Positions 16,575 to 26,623 are shown, counted from the first letter of the stretch. The stretch is DNA of 64,000 bases from Gammaproteobacteria bacterium (GCA_009843635.1 VYDB01000033.1:1-64000), one strand, 5' to 3'. Notes: a model not told the origin generated them from the letters alone. Program-made: numbers and translations.

Positions 16575-17921
16575 ATGAGTGAAGCCGAAGACCTGCGCTC
16601 CGAAGGCATCAGCTACCAAGAGTTGATCAGCCGCGACCCGGTGCCGCCGCCGGAAACCCTGACCTTGGAGAACGTCTTTCGTTCGCCGTTGGTCTCCGTG
16701 CCGGTGACGCGCTACACCAGCCAAGCGTTCCACGACCTGGAGATGGAGCGACTCTGGCCTCGCGTTTGGCAAATGGCTTGCCGGGAGGAGGAGATTCCCG
16801 AAGTGGGCGACCACCGGGTCTATGACATCGGCCGCTACTCGATCATCGTGGTGCGTACCGCCGACGGCATCCGGGCGCACCATAACGTTTGCCGCCACCG
16901 GGGCCGCCGCCTTTGCGACCGGGCTGGCCACGCCGCGAGCTTCATCTGCCCGTTTCATGGCTTTAGCTGGCACCTCGACGGCAGCTTGCGCGGCATCACC
17001 TCGGAGTGGGACTTCCCGCAAATCGACCGCAGCGACTTCACGCTGACGCCGGTGCGTTGCGACACCTGGGCCGGCTGGGTGTTCATCAACATGGACATGG
17101 AAGCCGAGCCTCTGGCGGACTTCATGGGCGACCTGCCAGCCCACTTCGCCGTCTGGCGCCCGGAGGAGCGCTACATCGAGGCGCATGTGGCCAAGGTGAT
17201 GCGCTGCAACTGGAAGCTCTGCCAGGAGGCCTTCATGGAGGCCTTCCACGTCATCCACACCCACCCGCAAATACTCGCCGCCATCGGCGATGAGAACTCC
17301 CAGTACGACGCTTGGGGCAACTTCTCCCGCGCCATCACCCCGAACGGCACGCCGAGCCCCCATCTGCGCTACGAGCCGAGCGAGCAGGAAATGTTCGAGT
17401 CGGTGATGATGCGCAATCTCGACGATCCCCCGGCGCCGAAAGTGCCGCCGGGCACCACCGCCCGGGCCATGATGGCAGCGGGTTCGCGAGCGGCCCTGCA
17501 GCCCATGGTCGGGGACGACGTGGTGATTTCCGACGCCTGCGTCTCCGACAGCATCTACTACACGCTGTTCCCCAACTTCCATCCCTGGGGCGGCTACAAC
17601 CGCATCGTCTATCGCTTCCGTCCCTATGAGAACCGCTGCGATTTGTCGCTGATGGAGTGCTACTACCTGAGCCCCTTCGCCGGCGAGCGGCCCGACCCCG
17701 CGCCCATGCACCTGCTTGACGCCGATGAACCCTGGACGAATGCGCCCGAACTTGGCCTGCTGGCAAAGGTGTTCATGCAGGACACCTTCAACCTGCCGCA
17801 GGTTCAGAAGGGACTGGAGGCCGCCCAGTACGACGAGGTCATGCTGGCCAACTACCAGGAAACCAAGCTCAGGCACTTCCACAGCCTGCTCAACCAGTGG
17901 TTGGGGCAGGGCGCAGAATGA
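16575..17921 (+). CDS. Rieske non-heme iron oxygenase, alpha subunit
   Basis: A 448-residue aromatic-ring-hydroxylating-dioxygenase-type alpha subunit. The Rieske [2Fe-2S] ligands are Cys and His in NVCRHRGRR and Cys and His in FICPFHGFSWH. The mononuclear iron site follows in the C-terminal domain (QEAFMEAFHVIHTHPQ). Such proteins hydroxylate or demethylate rings with electrons from a reductase. No reductase, ferredoxin or beta subunit is adjacent, so it is probably a one-component-type oxygenase served by a distant reductase. GAGGA precedes the ATG. The stop overlaps the P450 start by four bases. Confidence 0.92.
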   Translation: MSEAEDLRSEGISYQELISRDPVPPPETLTLENVFRSPLVSVPVTRYTSQAFHDLEMERLWPRVWQMACREEEIPEVGDHRVYDIGRYSIIVVRTADGIRAHHNVCRHRGRRLCDRAGHAASFICPFHGFSWHLDGSLRGITSEWDFPQIDRSDFTLTPVRCDTWAGWVFINMDMEAEPLADFMGDLPAHFAVWRPEERYIEAHVAKVMRCNWKLCQEAFMEAFHVIHTHPQILAAIGDENSQYDAWGNFSRAITPNGTPSPHLRYEPSEQEMFESVMMRNLDDPPAPKVPPGTTARAMMAAGSRAALQPMVGDDVVISDACVSDSIYYTLFPNFHPWGGYNRIVYRFRPYENRCDLSLMECYYLSPFAGERPDPAPMHLLDADEPWTNAPELGLLAKVFMQDTFNLPQVQKGLEAAQYDEVMLANYQETKLRHFHSLLNQWLGQGAE

Positions 17922-19225
17922 GCGAAGCGCAGCCCGAGGTGTCGCTGTTCGACCATGACACGCTGGTCGATCCCTATGCGGCCTACAAGACCCTGCGCGA
18001 CCAGGCGCCGGTGCATTTCGAACCCAACTTCGGCGCCTACATCGTCACCCGCTACGACCTGATTCGGGAAGCGATCCGCGACACCGCCACCTACTCCAGC
18101 GAGTTCGGCGACTTTCTCGATGGGGCCAGGAAAATCCTGTTTCAGCAGGCGCCGCCGGATGTGCAGCAGAAGCTGATCGAGCTGAACGAGCAGATGATCC
18201 CCCTTCCGCCCACCATGCTGACCCTCGATGAGCCGGCGCACACCAAGTATCGGTCCTTGGTTGCCAAGCTGTTCACCGGCTCCGAGGTTCGCAAGAGCGA
18301 GCCCACTGTACGGGAGGTAGTCGTGCGGAACATCGAAGGCCTGGCCGCAGCCCGGGAATCCGACGGGGAATTGGCAGCCGACTTCATGTCCACGGACTTC
18401 ATGTCCGCGTTCGCTTTTCCCGTGCCGCTGCGCATCATTGCCGACCGCCTCGGCATACCCGCTGCGGAGCGGGCGTTCTTTGACGAAGCGGCCACGGCGG
18501 CGGCGGGGGGACTGCGGTTGTCTCCGCTGACGCCTGAGCAGATGCTGCATCGGGCGCAACTGGCTTTCGACTTGCAGAACTTGCTGGTTTCCCTCGTGGA
18601 GGCCCGGCGGCGGGAGCCGGCCGAGGACATGATCACCATACTCGCCAACAGCCGATTGCAGGATGAAGACCGGTTGCTGACCCACGGCGAGGCATTGAGC
18701 GTACTCAACCAATTCCTAGTGGCGGGCCATGAGACCACGTCGAGCGCCTTCGGTTGGGGCATGCTGCTGTTGTGCCGCAACCCGAGCTTGCAGGAAGAGA
18801 TACGCGGCGACGCGGGGCGCATCCGCACCTTCGTGGAAGAGGCCCTGCGCATGGAGGCGCCGGTACAGGGCCTGCCTCGGCTGGTGAAGCGGGATACCGA
18901 ACTTGGCGGGGTGCCGCTGGCTGCGGGCAGTCTCATCATGCTGCGCTTCGGCGCCGCCAACCGCGACGAACGGCAGTTCGAGGATCCAGACCAAGTGCGC
19001 ATCGACCGCAAGAAAGCCGGCATGCAACTGGCTTTCGGGTCCGGCGTGCATCACTGCATCGGCGCGCCCTTGGCGCGGCAGGAGCTGAATCTGGGCTTTG
19101 CGGCGCTGCTGGACCGCTTCGAGGACTTCCGCCTTGCCGATGGCGCAGACCCGGAGGCGGAGCCGAGCTTCATCCTGCGCAACCTGCCGACCTTGCCGAT
19201 TTGCTATCGGCCGCGGCGCGATTAA
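17918..19225 (+). CDS. Cytochrome P450
   Basis: A 435-residue soluble bacterial P450 with the oxygen-binding I-helix motif AGHETT (residues 269-274), the ExxR pair E308/R311 and the heme-binding loop FGSGVHHCIGAPLA (C380). It should hydroxylate an unknown hydrophobic substrate. The ATGA overlap with the Rieske oxygenase gene indicates coupled translation and suggests both act on the same compound. No ferredoxin or ferredoxin reductase gene is adjacent. Confidence 0.95.
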   Translation: MSEAQPEVSLFDHDTLVDPYAAYKTLRDQAPVHFEPNFGAYIVTRYDLIREAIRDTATYSSEFGDFLDGARKILFQQAPPDVQQKLIELNEQMIPLPPTMLTLDEPAHTKYRSLVAKLFTGSEVRKSEPTVREVVVRNIEGLAAARESDGELAADFMSTDFMSAFAFPVPLRIIADRLGIPAAERAFFDEAATAAAGGLRLSPLTPEQMLHRAQLAFDLQNLLVSLVEARRREPAEDMITILANSRLQDEDRLLTHGEALSVLNQFLVAGHETTSSAFGWGMLLLCRNPSLQEEIRGDAGRIRTFVEEALRMEAPVQGLPRLVKRDTELGGVPLAAGSLIMLRFGAANRDERQFEDPDQVRIDRKKAGMQLAFGSGVHHCIGAPLARQELNLGFAALLDRFEDFRLADGADPEAEPSFILRNLPTLPICYRPRRD

Positions 19226-19250
19226 GAAAACTAGATGGAGAATACGGCGA

Positions 19251-19805
19251 ATGCGGCTGAACCAACCCCGAGTTGAACCCCTTGATGCGGCGCAGCAGAG
19301 CGCCGAAGCCCAGGAACTCACGGCCTCCCTGGCGGAGAACATGCGCTCCCTGAACATCATGCGGACCCTGGCCCAGCATCCGCAGCTCATGCGGCGTTGG
19401 ATGGTGTTCGCCAACCACATCCTCGGCAAGTCCACGCTGCCGATTCGGGAACGGGAACTGCTGATCCTGCGCATCGGCTATCTGTGCCAATCGGGCTACG
19501 AGTGGGGCCAGCATGTGCTCATCGCCCGCCAAGCGGGCATGACGGAGGCGGAAATCCGCGCCTGCCAAACCGGTTCGGCGACGCCCGGCCTGCCCGATCT
19601 CGACCGGCTGTTGTTCCAGGCCACCGAGGAGTTGCACGAGGACGCCCATGTCAGCGATGCGACTTGGGCGGGACTCGCCCAACACCTGAACACCCAGCAG
19701 TTGATGGATGTGGTGTTCACCGTCGGCCAGTACAACCTGGTCTCAATGGCGCTCAATTCCTTTGGCGTGCAACCTGACGACGGCTTGCCTGGCTGGGAAA
19801 TTTAG
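19251..19805 (+). CDS. Carboxymuconolactone decarboxylase (AhpD-like) family protein
   Basis: A 184-residue protein with the CMD/AhpD fold: LPIRERELLILRIGYLCQSGYEWGQHVLIARQAGMTEAEI is the typical core (given here as known motif parts: LPIRERELLILRIG, then CQSGYEWGQH). Only one cysteine is present where AhpD has CxxC, so it fits the CMD-like rather than the disulfide-reductase branch. Family members act in aromatic-acid catabolism or as gamma-carboxymuconolactone decarboxylases. It follows the P450 gene by 25 bases and probably belongs to the same operon. Confidence 0.88.
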   Translation: MRLNQPRVEPLDAAQQSAEAQELTASLAENMRSLNIMRTLAQHPQLMRRWMVFANHILGKSTLPIRERELLILRIGYLCQSGYEWGQHVLIARQAGMTEAEIRACQTGSATPGLPDLDRLLFQATEELHEDAHVSDATWAGLAQHLNTQQLMDVVFTVGQYNLVSMALNSFGVQPDDGLPGWEI

Positions 19806-19933
19806 TAACGAAAGTGTTGACCTCGGCGTCAAGTTCTACGACTATCCGTTACCCAGACGCCCGTTTTATGCGCAGGTGGCAGGTATGCCAACCAAGCACC
19901 AACTGAAGTGGAAGCGGATGGGACGATGAAGCA

Positions 19934-20332
19934 ATGAAGTGCCTCAATGCAGCAATCAGCGCCGGTTTGGTCCTGCTGGCGCTGCTGCACCTCGGTGTGC
20001 CGGCCCGTCCCTACCTGCTGATCGGCATGTACTGCTGCGGCGCGGCGCTCGCATTCATCACCGTGATGCCTGGGGTTGGTCAGTGGTCAGCGCGCGTACT
20101 GGCCGTTTGCGCTACCGCCTGCATGCTGTTCTTCTTCGCCGGATTCTTCCAGATGGCCCCCCGCTTGGGCGAGGCGTGGTACGCCGTCCATCTTCCTGCG
20201 TTAGGGCAACTCATAGCCGCCTTCGCCATGCTCCCGGTGCTTTCGGAATACAGTTGCCTGATGAAGGCAGACTGCGTCCAGGCCCGCAAGGCGAGGGGGT
20301 TCTTCTCCGTGCCGGAGCGGCTTCGGTTCTAG
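19934..20332 (+). CDS. Small hypothetical membrane protein
   Basis: A 132-residue protein with about four predicted transmembrane segments (ISAGLVLLALLHLG, LLIGMYCCGAALAFITVMP, VLAVCATACMLFFFAGFF and LGQLIAAFAMLPVL) and a basic C-terminus. It is not recognised. A 128-base gap separates it from the CMD-type gene, and a weak TTGACC-type element lies in that gap, so it may have its own promoter. Confidence 0.6.
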   Translation: MKCLNAAISAGLVLLALLHLGVPARPYLLIGMYCCGAALAFITVMPGVGQWSARVLAVCATACMLFFFAGFFQMAPRLGEAWYAVHLPALGQLIAAFAMLPVLSEYSCLMKADCVQARKARGFFSVPERLRF

Positions 20333-20378
20333 AAAACCAGAACGGCGCATCCCCCGCGATGCCATGCGGAATGGCGGA

Positions 20379-21971
20379 TTAAGCGGTGCGTTCAAGGATG
20401 AACTCAGCCCCTTTTTCGGCAATCATCACCGTTGGCGCGTTGGTGTTGCCGGAGGTGATTCTCGGCATGATGGAGGCGTCGATCACCCTTAGGCCCTCGA
20501 TGCCTTGCACGCGCAGGCGATCATCGACCACCGCCAAGGGGTCGCGGCCCATCTTGCAGGTGCCGACCGGGTGGAAGATGGTCGTGCCCAGCGCGGCGGC
20601 AGCTTGGCTGAGCGCTTCGTCGGTGGTGAGTTCCGCGCCTGGCTTCCATTCTTGGGGCGCAAAGGGCGCAAGCGCGGGGGCGGCCATGATGCGCCGGGTG
20701 AAGCGCAGCCCGGCCACCGCTACTCGGCGGTCTTCTTCGGTGGACAGGTAGTTCAGGGTGATGGCGGGCGCCGCGGCCGGGTCGGCGCTCTTGATGCGGA
20801 CATGGCCTCGGCTCGAAGGGCGCAGGTTGCACACCGATGGCGTGATGGCATCAAAGGGGTGCAGGGGTTCGCCGAACTTCTCCAGCGAGAGCGGCTGAAC
20901 GTGCCACTCGATGTTGGCGAACGGTTGGTCGGGGTCGCTCTTGGCGAAGGCGCCGAGTTGCGATGGGGGCATGGTCAGGGGGCCGGTGCGTCGCAGGGCG
21001 TACTCCAGGGCCATGACGGCCTTGCCGGCAAGCGTGCGGGCCCGGCGATTGAGGGTGCGGGTATGGCTGACCTTGTAGATGCTGCGCACCTGCAAGTGGT
21101 CCTGCAGATTCCCACCGACACCCGGCAAGTCGTGGACGACCGGCACGCCGCGCTCGCGCAGCAGTTCGCCGGGGCCAATGCCGGAGAGTTGAAGAATCTG
21201 CGGCGAGCCGATGGCGCCGGCGGCGAGCACCACCTCCCGGCGGGCGTTGATCTCCAGCCGGCCCTCGTTGCGGCGCACTGTCACGCCGCAGGCCTTGCGT
21301 CCGTCGAGCCGCACGCCCTCGACCAGCGCGTCGGTCATCACCTTGAGGTTGGCGCGGTCCTGCGCCGGCCGCAGGAAGGCCTTGGTGGCACTGAAACGCC
21401 GGCCCCGGCGCTGATTGACCTGAAAGTAGGCGGCGCCGAAGTTGTCGCCCCGGTTGAATTCGTCGATCGGGGGGATGCCGCACTCGGCGGCGGCGGCCCG
21501 CCAGGCATCGAGAATTTCCCAGCTCACCCGCCGCTCCTCGACGCGCAGTTCGCCGCCCGCCCCGTGAAACTCGTCGGCGCCGTGCTGGTAGTCCTCGGAG
21601 CGCTTGAACACCGGCAGCACCTCGTCCCAGGACCAGCCGCGATTGCCAAGCTGCGCCCAATGGTCGTAGTCGCTGCGCTGGCCGCGCATGTAAATCATGG
21701 CGTTGATGGAGGAGCAGCCGCCGAGCACCTTGCCGCGGGCGTAGCCAATGCGCCGCCCGCCGAGGCCAGGCTCCGGCTCGGTCTCATAGCACCAGTCGGT
21801 GCGCGGATTGCCGATGGTGTACAGGTAGCCGACGGGGATGTCGATCCAGAAGTAATCGTCCTTGCCGCCCGCCTCAATGAGCATTACGCTGGCGTCCCTG
21901 TCCGCCGAGAGGCGGTTGGCGAGCACGCAGCCCGCGGTTCCGGCGCCGACGATGATGTAGTCGAACTCCAT
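20379..21971 (-). CDS. GMC-family FAD oxidoreductase (alcohol/choline dehydrogenase type)
   Basis: A 530-residue GMC oxidoreductase. The N-terminus [19 protein letters not shown] binds FAD. The first GMC signature [20 protein letters not shown] and the second around [17 protein letters not shown] are present. The C-terminal [10 protein letters not shown] and [20 protein letters not shown] carry the catalytic His and Asn. It should oxidise an alcohol to an aldehyde or ketone. It stands alone on the minus strand, divergent from the DAO-type oxidase. Confidence 0.95.
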   Translation of the reverse strand: MEFDYIIVGAGTAGCVLANRLSADRDASVMLIEAGGKDDYFWIDIPVGYLYTIGNPRTDWCYETEPEPGLGGRRIGYARGKVLGGCSSINAMIYMRGQRSDYDHWAQLGNRGWSWDEVLPVFKRSEDYQHGADEFHGAGGELRVEERRVSWEILDAWRAAAAECGIPPIDEFNRGDNFGAAYFQVNQRRGRRFSATKAFLRPAQDRANLKVMTDALVEGVRLDGRKACGVTVRRNEGRLEINARREVVLAAGAIGSPQILQLSGIGPGELLRERGVPVVHDLPGVGGNLQDHLQVRSIYKVSHTRTLNRRARTLAGKAVMALEYALRRTGPLTMPPSQLGAFAKSDPDQPFANIEWHVQPLSLEKFGEPLHPFDAITPSVCNLRPSSRGHVRIKSADPAAAPAITLNYLSTEEDRRVAVAGLRFTRRIMAAPALAPFAPQEWKPGAELTTDEALSQAAAALGTTIFHPVGTCKMGRDPLAVVDDRLRVQGIEGLRVIDASIMPRITSGNTNAPTVMIAEKGAEFILERTA

Positions 21972-22034
21972 GGGCGGCGGGTTGTAAACCTAACGGCGGG
22001 CGATTGCAATGCGGCCCCGGAGGCGGATTCCTAG

Positions 22035-23360
22035 ATGATCTTTAGCGACCAGACCCCCATTTCATTTCAGGATGAGCTACCCGAGGCGGTCGATGTCGTC
22101 GTCATCGGCGGCGGCGTCATCGGCATCTCCACCGCTTGGTTTCTCGTCAAGCAGGGCGTGCGCGTCCTGGTCTGCGAGAAAGGTCGGGTGGCGGGCGAGC
22201 AATCGAGCCGCAACTGGGGTTGGATCCGCAAGCAGTGCCGGGACCCGGATGAACTGCCCATCGTCATCGACAGCCAGAACATCTGGGAGGGGCTGGCGGG
22301 CGAGCTTGGCGAAGATCTCGGCTTCGTCCGCCACGGCGTCGCTTATCTGGCGCAAACCGAGAAGCAACTGGCGGGCCATGCCGAATGGCTGGACGTGGCG
22401 CAGCAGCACCAGTTGGACACCCGCGTGCTATCCGGCGCCGAAGTCGATGAGTTGATCGACGGCCCCTCCGGTCAGTACGTCGGTGCCCTCTACACGCCGA
22501 GCGACGCCCGTGCCGAACCCTTCGTAGCCGTGCCCGCCCTTGCCCGGGGCGTGCAGCGCCGGGGCGGCCGCGTCATCGAAAACTGCGCCGTGCGCGGCAT
22601 CGAACTTGAGGCTGGCCGAGTGGCCGGCGTCATCACCGAACGCGGTCCGGTGCGGGCTTCGGCGGTGGTGTGCGCGGGCGGCGCCTGGACCTCGTTGTTG
22701 CTGCGCCACTTAGGGCTAAAGCTGCCGCAGTTGACCGTGCGCGCCACCGTGGCCCGCACGGCCCCGGCCCCGGACGTTTATGCGGGCAACGCTGCGGCCC
22801 CGGACGTCGCTTTCCGCCGCCGTCAGGATGGCGGCTACACCTTGGCGTCCTCCAACATCAACGAGCACCTGATTGGGCTGGACTCCTTCCGCCACTTCTT
22901 CAAGTATCTGCCGAGCTTGGCCGCCAGCCTGCGCTACATTCGCCTGCGCTTCGGAGGCATGTTGGGCCGCATGGCCCCGCAGCGTTGGCAGGACGACGCT
23001 GAAAGCCCCTTTGAACGCACCCGGGTGCTCAATCCGGCGCCTTCCCAGGTCGCCTTGAAGCAGATGCGCCGGCGCATCGATGCCCGGCTTCCGGCCTTGG
23101 CGGACTGTCCTATCGAAGAGGCTTGGGCGGGCATGATAGACGTGACGCCGGACGTGGTGCCAGTCATGGATGAAGCGCCTAGCCATCCCGGGCTTTTCAT
23201 CGCCACCGGCTTCAGCGGGCATGGCTTTGGCATTGGGCCTGGCGCGGGGCGGGTGATGGCGGAAATGGTGTCGGGCCAAGCGCCAGCCCACGACCTGACG
23301 CGATTCCGCTTTTCGCGATTCAGCGACGGCTCGCCGATGCGGCCGGGGCCGGGCTTGTGA
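22035..23360 (+). CDS. DAO-type FAD-dependent amine/amino-acid oxidoreductase
   Basis: A 441-residue member of the glycine/D-amino-acid oxidase (DAO) superfamily. VVVIGGGVIGISTAWFLVKQG binds FAD. NWGWIRKQCRDPDELP resembles the putrescine/amine-oxidase branch, and the C-terminal half ends in ATGFSGHGFGIGPGAGRVMAE, the second FAD contact. It should oxidise a secondary amine or amino acid. GGAGG lies before the ATG. The stop overlaps the next gene by four bases (GTGA), so it is coupled to the phosphatase and the third gene. Confidence 0.9.
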   Translation: MIFSDQTPISFQDELPEAVDVVVIGGGVIGISTAWFLVKQGVRVLVCEKGRVAGEQSSRNWGWIRKQCRDPDELPIVIDSQNIWEGLAGELGEDLGFVRHGVAYLAQTEKQLAGHAEWLDVAQQHQLDTRVLSGAEVDELIDGPSGQYVGALYTPSDARAEPFVAVPALARGVQRRGGRVIENCAVRGIELEAGRVAGVITERGPVRASAVVCAGGAWTSLLLRHLGLKLPQLTVRATVARTAPAPDVYAGNAAAPDVAFRRRQDGGYTLASSNINEHLIGLDSFRHFFKYLPSLAASLRYIRLRFGGMLGRMAPQRWQDDAESPFERTRVLNPAPSQVALKQMRRRIDARLPALADCPIEEAWAGMIDVTPDVVPVMDEAPSHPGLFIATGFSGHGFGIGPGAGRVMAEMVSGQAPAHDLTRFRFSRFSDGSPMRPGPGL

Positions 23361-24184
23361 GTTCGGGCAACGCATCGCCGCAAGTGCCTGGGGAAGTCGC
23401 CGCGCAGCGGCGCATCCTGCGCTTCGAGGGCGCGGTCAACTTACGTGATTTCGGGGGCTATGCCACGGAGGACGGTGGCCGGATCGCTACTGGGCGGTTG
23501 TATCGCTGCGGCACCCTGGCGGACTTGACTGACGGCGGCAAGCGGGCCTTCGCCGAGTTGGACGTCAAGCTAATCTGCGATCTGCGCAGAGGTGACGAAA
23601 AGGCTGCCGAGCCGACCCCGGAACTGGCGGGCGCGCCAGGCCGCCTGGAAATACCCATCGATCCGGGCAGCGCGGTGGTCATGCGGGAGCGGCTCACCGA
23701 ACGCGGCTTGACCTTGAAGGAGCGCATCGACTTCATGGTCGGCATCAACCGGGATTTGGCCAGCAACCATGCCGAGGACTACGCCCGGATGTTCGAGCGG
23801 CTTCTCGAACTCGAGGACGGCGCCTTCCTGGTCCACTGCTCGGCGGGCAAGGACCGCACCGGCTTCGCCTGCGCCCTCATCTTGCATGCGTTGGGCGTAT
23901 CCGAAGCCACGGTGCTCGAGGACTACCTGTTGACCAACGAGGCGATGGATTACGAAGGCTATGTGCAGAAGCGCATCCGGGCGCAGCTATGGACCCACCT
24001 TGAAGCCGACCGGGAATCCACCATGGCGCTGTTCGGCGTCCGCCCGGAGTACCTGCGCTCCGCGTACGACGCCATCGCCGCCGAGTTTGAAGGCGTTGAG
24101 CACTACATCGAGCAGGCCATTGGCCTCGATAGCGCGGCCCGCCAGCGCCTCCGGTCGCGGTATGTCGTCAGTGCCGAAGCGTGA
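23357..24184 (+). CDS. Tyrosine-phosphatase-like protein (Y_phosphatase3 family)
   Basis: A 275-residue protein with the active-site P-loop VHCSAGKDRTGFA, where Cys is the nucleophile and Arg the phosphate ligand. NLRDFGGYATEDG near the N-terminus is typical of the bacterial atypical dual-specificity phosphatase family (PtpB/IphP-like). The start is GTG overlapping the preceding stop by four bases, and its stop overlaps the GTG of the next gene in the same way. A phosphatase between two flavoenzymes is unusual; the substrate may be a metabolite rather than a protein. Confidence 0.9.
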   Translation: MSSGNASPQVPGEVAAQRRILRFEGAVNLRDFGGYATEDGGRIATGRLYRCGTLADLTDGGKRAFAELDVKLICDLRRGDEKAAEPTPELAGAPGRLEIPIDPGSAVVMRERLTERGLTLKERIDFMVGINRDLASNHAEDYARMFERLLELEDGAFLVHCSAGKDRTGFACALILHALGVSEATVLEDYLLTNEAMDYEGYVQKRIRAQLWTHLEADRESTMALFGVRPEYLRSAYDAIAAEFEGVEHYIEQAIGLDSAARQRLRSRYVVSAEA

Positions 24185-25338
24185 AGTCCGCCACCGCCGT
24201 GGCGTTCGCTGAGCCGCCCGTCGAGCGCGCCTTGGCGCTGGAGGGCCTGGTACGCGAACACGCCGACGAATCCGAACGCGAGCGACGGCTGCACCCGGCG
24301 GTGGCGGTGGCCTTTGCCTCCGCAGGCTTGTATCGAATCGCCGCGCCTCGGGACTTCTTCGGCGAGGAAGCCCCGCCCGTCGCGCAAATTGAGACCATCG
24401 AAGCCATCTCCCGATTTGACGGTGCCTCGGGCTGGAACCTGATGATCGGCATCGAGACCTTCGGCCTAGTGGCGCCGGGCTTCGAGCATTGCCGAGACTT
24501 GATCGAGGATCCACAAGTGATCCTCTGCAGCTCCACCGCTGCAGTGGGCCGTGCTGACCCGGTGCCTAGTGGCTACCGGATCAGCGGCCAGTGGCCGTTC
24601 GTCAGCGGCTGCCACAACGCCGTCATCTTTTGCGCCACGGTGGACCTGCCCGGCATCGGCCCGCGTTACGCGGTGGTGCCGGAGCCCGGCTACGAAATCA
24701 TCGACACTTGGCGGGTTGGCGGCCTGCGCGGCTCCGGTTCCCACGATGTGCGCGTTGAAGGCGCCTTCGTCCCGGAGGAGCGCATTATTGCGCCCATCGG
24801 CGGCGTGGCCAGCGAGTGCCCCTTGCTGCGCTTTCCCTTGGGCGCTCGCTTGGCCTACAACAAGGTGGCGGTCGCCTTCGGGTTGGCAAGAGCGGCCATG
24901 GACGCCTTTGTGGCGCTGGCGGAAGGCAAGATCCCGCGCTTCACCAGCACCAAGTTGGGCACCAGTCCCCATGCCCAGCAGGCGGCAGCGGAGGCGGAGA
25001 TCCGGCTGCTCCGAAGCCGTGCCCTGGTGATGGAGCAAGTGGCCAAAATGTGGGCGGTGGTGCAGGTGGCTGGCCACATCACGACCCGCGAGCGGGCGCT
25101 GTTCCAATTGGCCTGCTCGGACGCCGTGCGCGACTGCGCCGAAGCCGTGGATGTGATCGCGGAAGCGGCTGGCACCACGGCCAACCAGGAGGGTCATCCC
25201 TTGGAGCGCATCAGCCGCGACATCCGCGTGGTGCGCCAGCACACGACGGTCGCGGGCCGCAACATGCTCGATGCCGGACGGGTGCTGCTTGGTCTTGAGC
25301 CCCAGAGCATGATGCTGGCTGGGGCCAACCGCCGCTAG
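24181..25338 (+). CDS. Acyl-CoA-dehydrogenase-like flavoprotein
   Basis: A 385-residue paralogue of the gene at 4428, with the same internal layout: GLYRIAAPRDFFGEE, DGASGWNLMIGIE, YRISGQWPFVSGCHNAVIF and [13 protein letters not shown]. It belongs to the acyl-CoA-dehydrogenase fold branch that includes flavin-dependent hydroxylases, so it may oxygenate rather than dehydrogenate. The GTG start overlaps the phosphatase stop. It closes a three-gene coupled set. Confidence 0.85.
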   Translation: MKSATAVAFAEPPVERALALEGLVREHADESERERRLHPAVAVAFASAGLYRIAAPRDFFGEEAPPVAQIETIEAISRFDGASGWNLMIGIETFGLVAPGFEHCRDLIEDPQVILCSSTAAVGRADPVPSGYRISGQWPFVSGCHNAVIFCATVDLPGIGPRYAVVPEPGYEIIDTWRVGGLRGSGSHDVRVEGAFVPEERIIAPIGGVASECPLLRFPLGARLAYNKVAVAFGLARAAMDAFVALAEGKIPRFTSTKLGTSPHAQQAAAEAEIRLLRSRALVMEQVAKMWAVVQVAGHITTRERALFQLACSDAVRDCAEAVDVIAEAAGTTANQEGHPLERISRDIRVVRQHTTVAGRNMLDAGRVLLGLEPQSMMLAGANRR

Positions 25339-25383
25339 ATCGATCTGCAATCAATTCGCCTTGGCCGTGAGCCGAGGGATCCG

Positions 25384-26562
25384 TCAAACGGTTGCGGGGC
25401 GGCTGCGGGTGCTCACGTAGGCGACCGCTGCCAGCATTAGCGCCAAGGCGGGCAGGGTGGAGAGCAGCACGACGGACCAACCGAAACCGTGCAGCAGGGC
25501 GCCCGCCATCAAGCTGGCCACGGCCGATACCCCGAAGATGCTGAAGTCGTTGAGCGCCTGGGCGCGGAACTTCTCCGCCGGCCGGTAAGCTGCCACCAGC
25601 GCAGTGGTGCCGCCGACGAAGAGGAAATTCCAGCCGACGCCCAGCAGCACCAGCGCCCACCAGTAGTGCATCAGTTGGTGGCCAGCCAGCCCGACCGCCA
25701 CCGTTGCGCTCAAGATGGCGGCCCCGGCGGTCATCAGCTTGTAGGCCCCGAAGCGCTGGATCAGGGGCGCAGAGGCGAGGGAGGGCAGATACATGGCCAC
25801 CACGTGCGCCTGGATCACCCGGGCCGTGTCGTCGATGCTGTGGCCATCCACCACGTGCATGCTGATCGGCGTCGCCGTCATGATGAAGATCATCACCCCT
25901 TGTCCGACCACTCCGGCAAGAACCGCCACGATGAAGGCAGGCTGTACGGCAGTTTCAAGGAGGGAGCGCCCGCCTTCAGGGCCTTCGCCATCGTTCGTGG
26001 GAGCGGGGTTGCGGGTGAGCAGCAGGAGCCCCACGGCGAGCGCGTAGAGCCCCGTCATGGCCAGCAGCGCCCCTTGGTAGGGCTGATCCCGAATCCACTC
26101 CGGGCTGCGGGTCGCCAACTCCGGCCCGATGATGGCACCGCCGATGGAGCCGAGCAGAATGATCGATATGGCCCAACCGGCCTTTTCCGGCACCACGCTT
26201 TCGGCGGCGGCGAAGCGGAACTGGGCGCTGAACGCAAGGGTGGCGCCGATCAGCCCGACCGCCGCCGTGAACAGCGCGAAGCTATTGATTTCCAAGCCCA
26301 AGACAGCCAACAGCGCGCCGCATACAGCGAGCACGGCGCCACTGGCGAAGCCGGAACGGCGTCCGATGCGCTGCATCAGCAGCGCTGCCGGCACCGTGGC
26401 CAGAGCTGTGCCGACCACCATCAAGGACAACGGCAGGGTGGCCAGCGACGGGTGCGGCGCCATGTCGCTGCCAACGATGCCGCCCAGGGTCACGATGAGC
26501 ACGGACCCGGAGACGAAGATCACTTGGGCCAGGAAGTAAAGGGTCAGGTTGGTGCGCTGCAT
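25384..26562 (-). CDS. MFS transporter
   Basis: A 392-residue protein with about 12 hydrophobic helices in two halves, and the loop RIGRRSGFASGAVLAVCG after helix 2, as in the major facilitator superfamily. It probably exports or imports a small compound across the inner membrane. The specificity is not readable. It is convergent with the preceding coupled genes and divergent from cstA, with a repeat-rich gap between. Confidence 0.88.
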   Translation of the reverse strand: MQRTNLTLYFLAQVIFVSGSVLIVTLGGIVGSDMAPHPSLATLPLSLMVVGTALATVPAALLMQRIGRRSGFASGAVLAVCGALLAVLGLEINSFALFTAAVGLIGATLAFSAQFRFAAAESVVPEKAGWAISIILLGSIGGAIIGPELATRSPEWIRDQPYQGALLAMTGLYALAVGLLLLTRNPAPTNDGEGPEGGRSLLETAVQPAFIVAVLAGVVGQGVMIFIMTATPISMHVVDGHSIDDTARVIQAHVVAMYLPSLASAPLIQRFGAYKLMTAGAAILSATVAVGLAGHQLMHYWWALVLLGVGWNFLFVGGTTALVAAYRPAEKFRAQALNDFSIFGVSAVASLMAGALLHGFGWSVVLLSTLPALALMLAAVAYVSTRSRPATV

Positions 26563-26578
26563 CGGGAGAGTATAGCGG

Positions 26579-26623
26579 CGCGAACCTTTGGTTCGCGTTG
26601 GAGTTTCGCTGGCGCGAAACTCC
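26579..26623. repeat. Tandem hairpins, REP-like palindrome copy 1
   Basis: Two inverted repeats lie back to back in the divergent gap. The first (26579-26597) has eight-base arms CGCGAACC/GGTTCGCG around TTT. The second (26600-26623) has ten-base arms GGAGTTTCGC/GCGAAACTCC around TGGC. The second recurs at 35572-35595 and 43509-43528. Because the gap is divergent, it cannot be a terminator of either flanking gene. Confidence 0.75.

Noticed and set aside
19251-19805. CMD/AhpD-like protein as a third selenoprotein
   Set aside because: It has no in-frame UGA; the motif reads CQSGYEWGQH with a single Cys.
19817-19845. TTGACC-17-GACTAT as promoter of the small membrane protein
   Set aside because: The -10 part matches only three of six bases.
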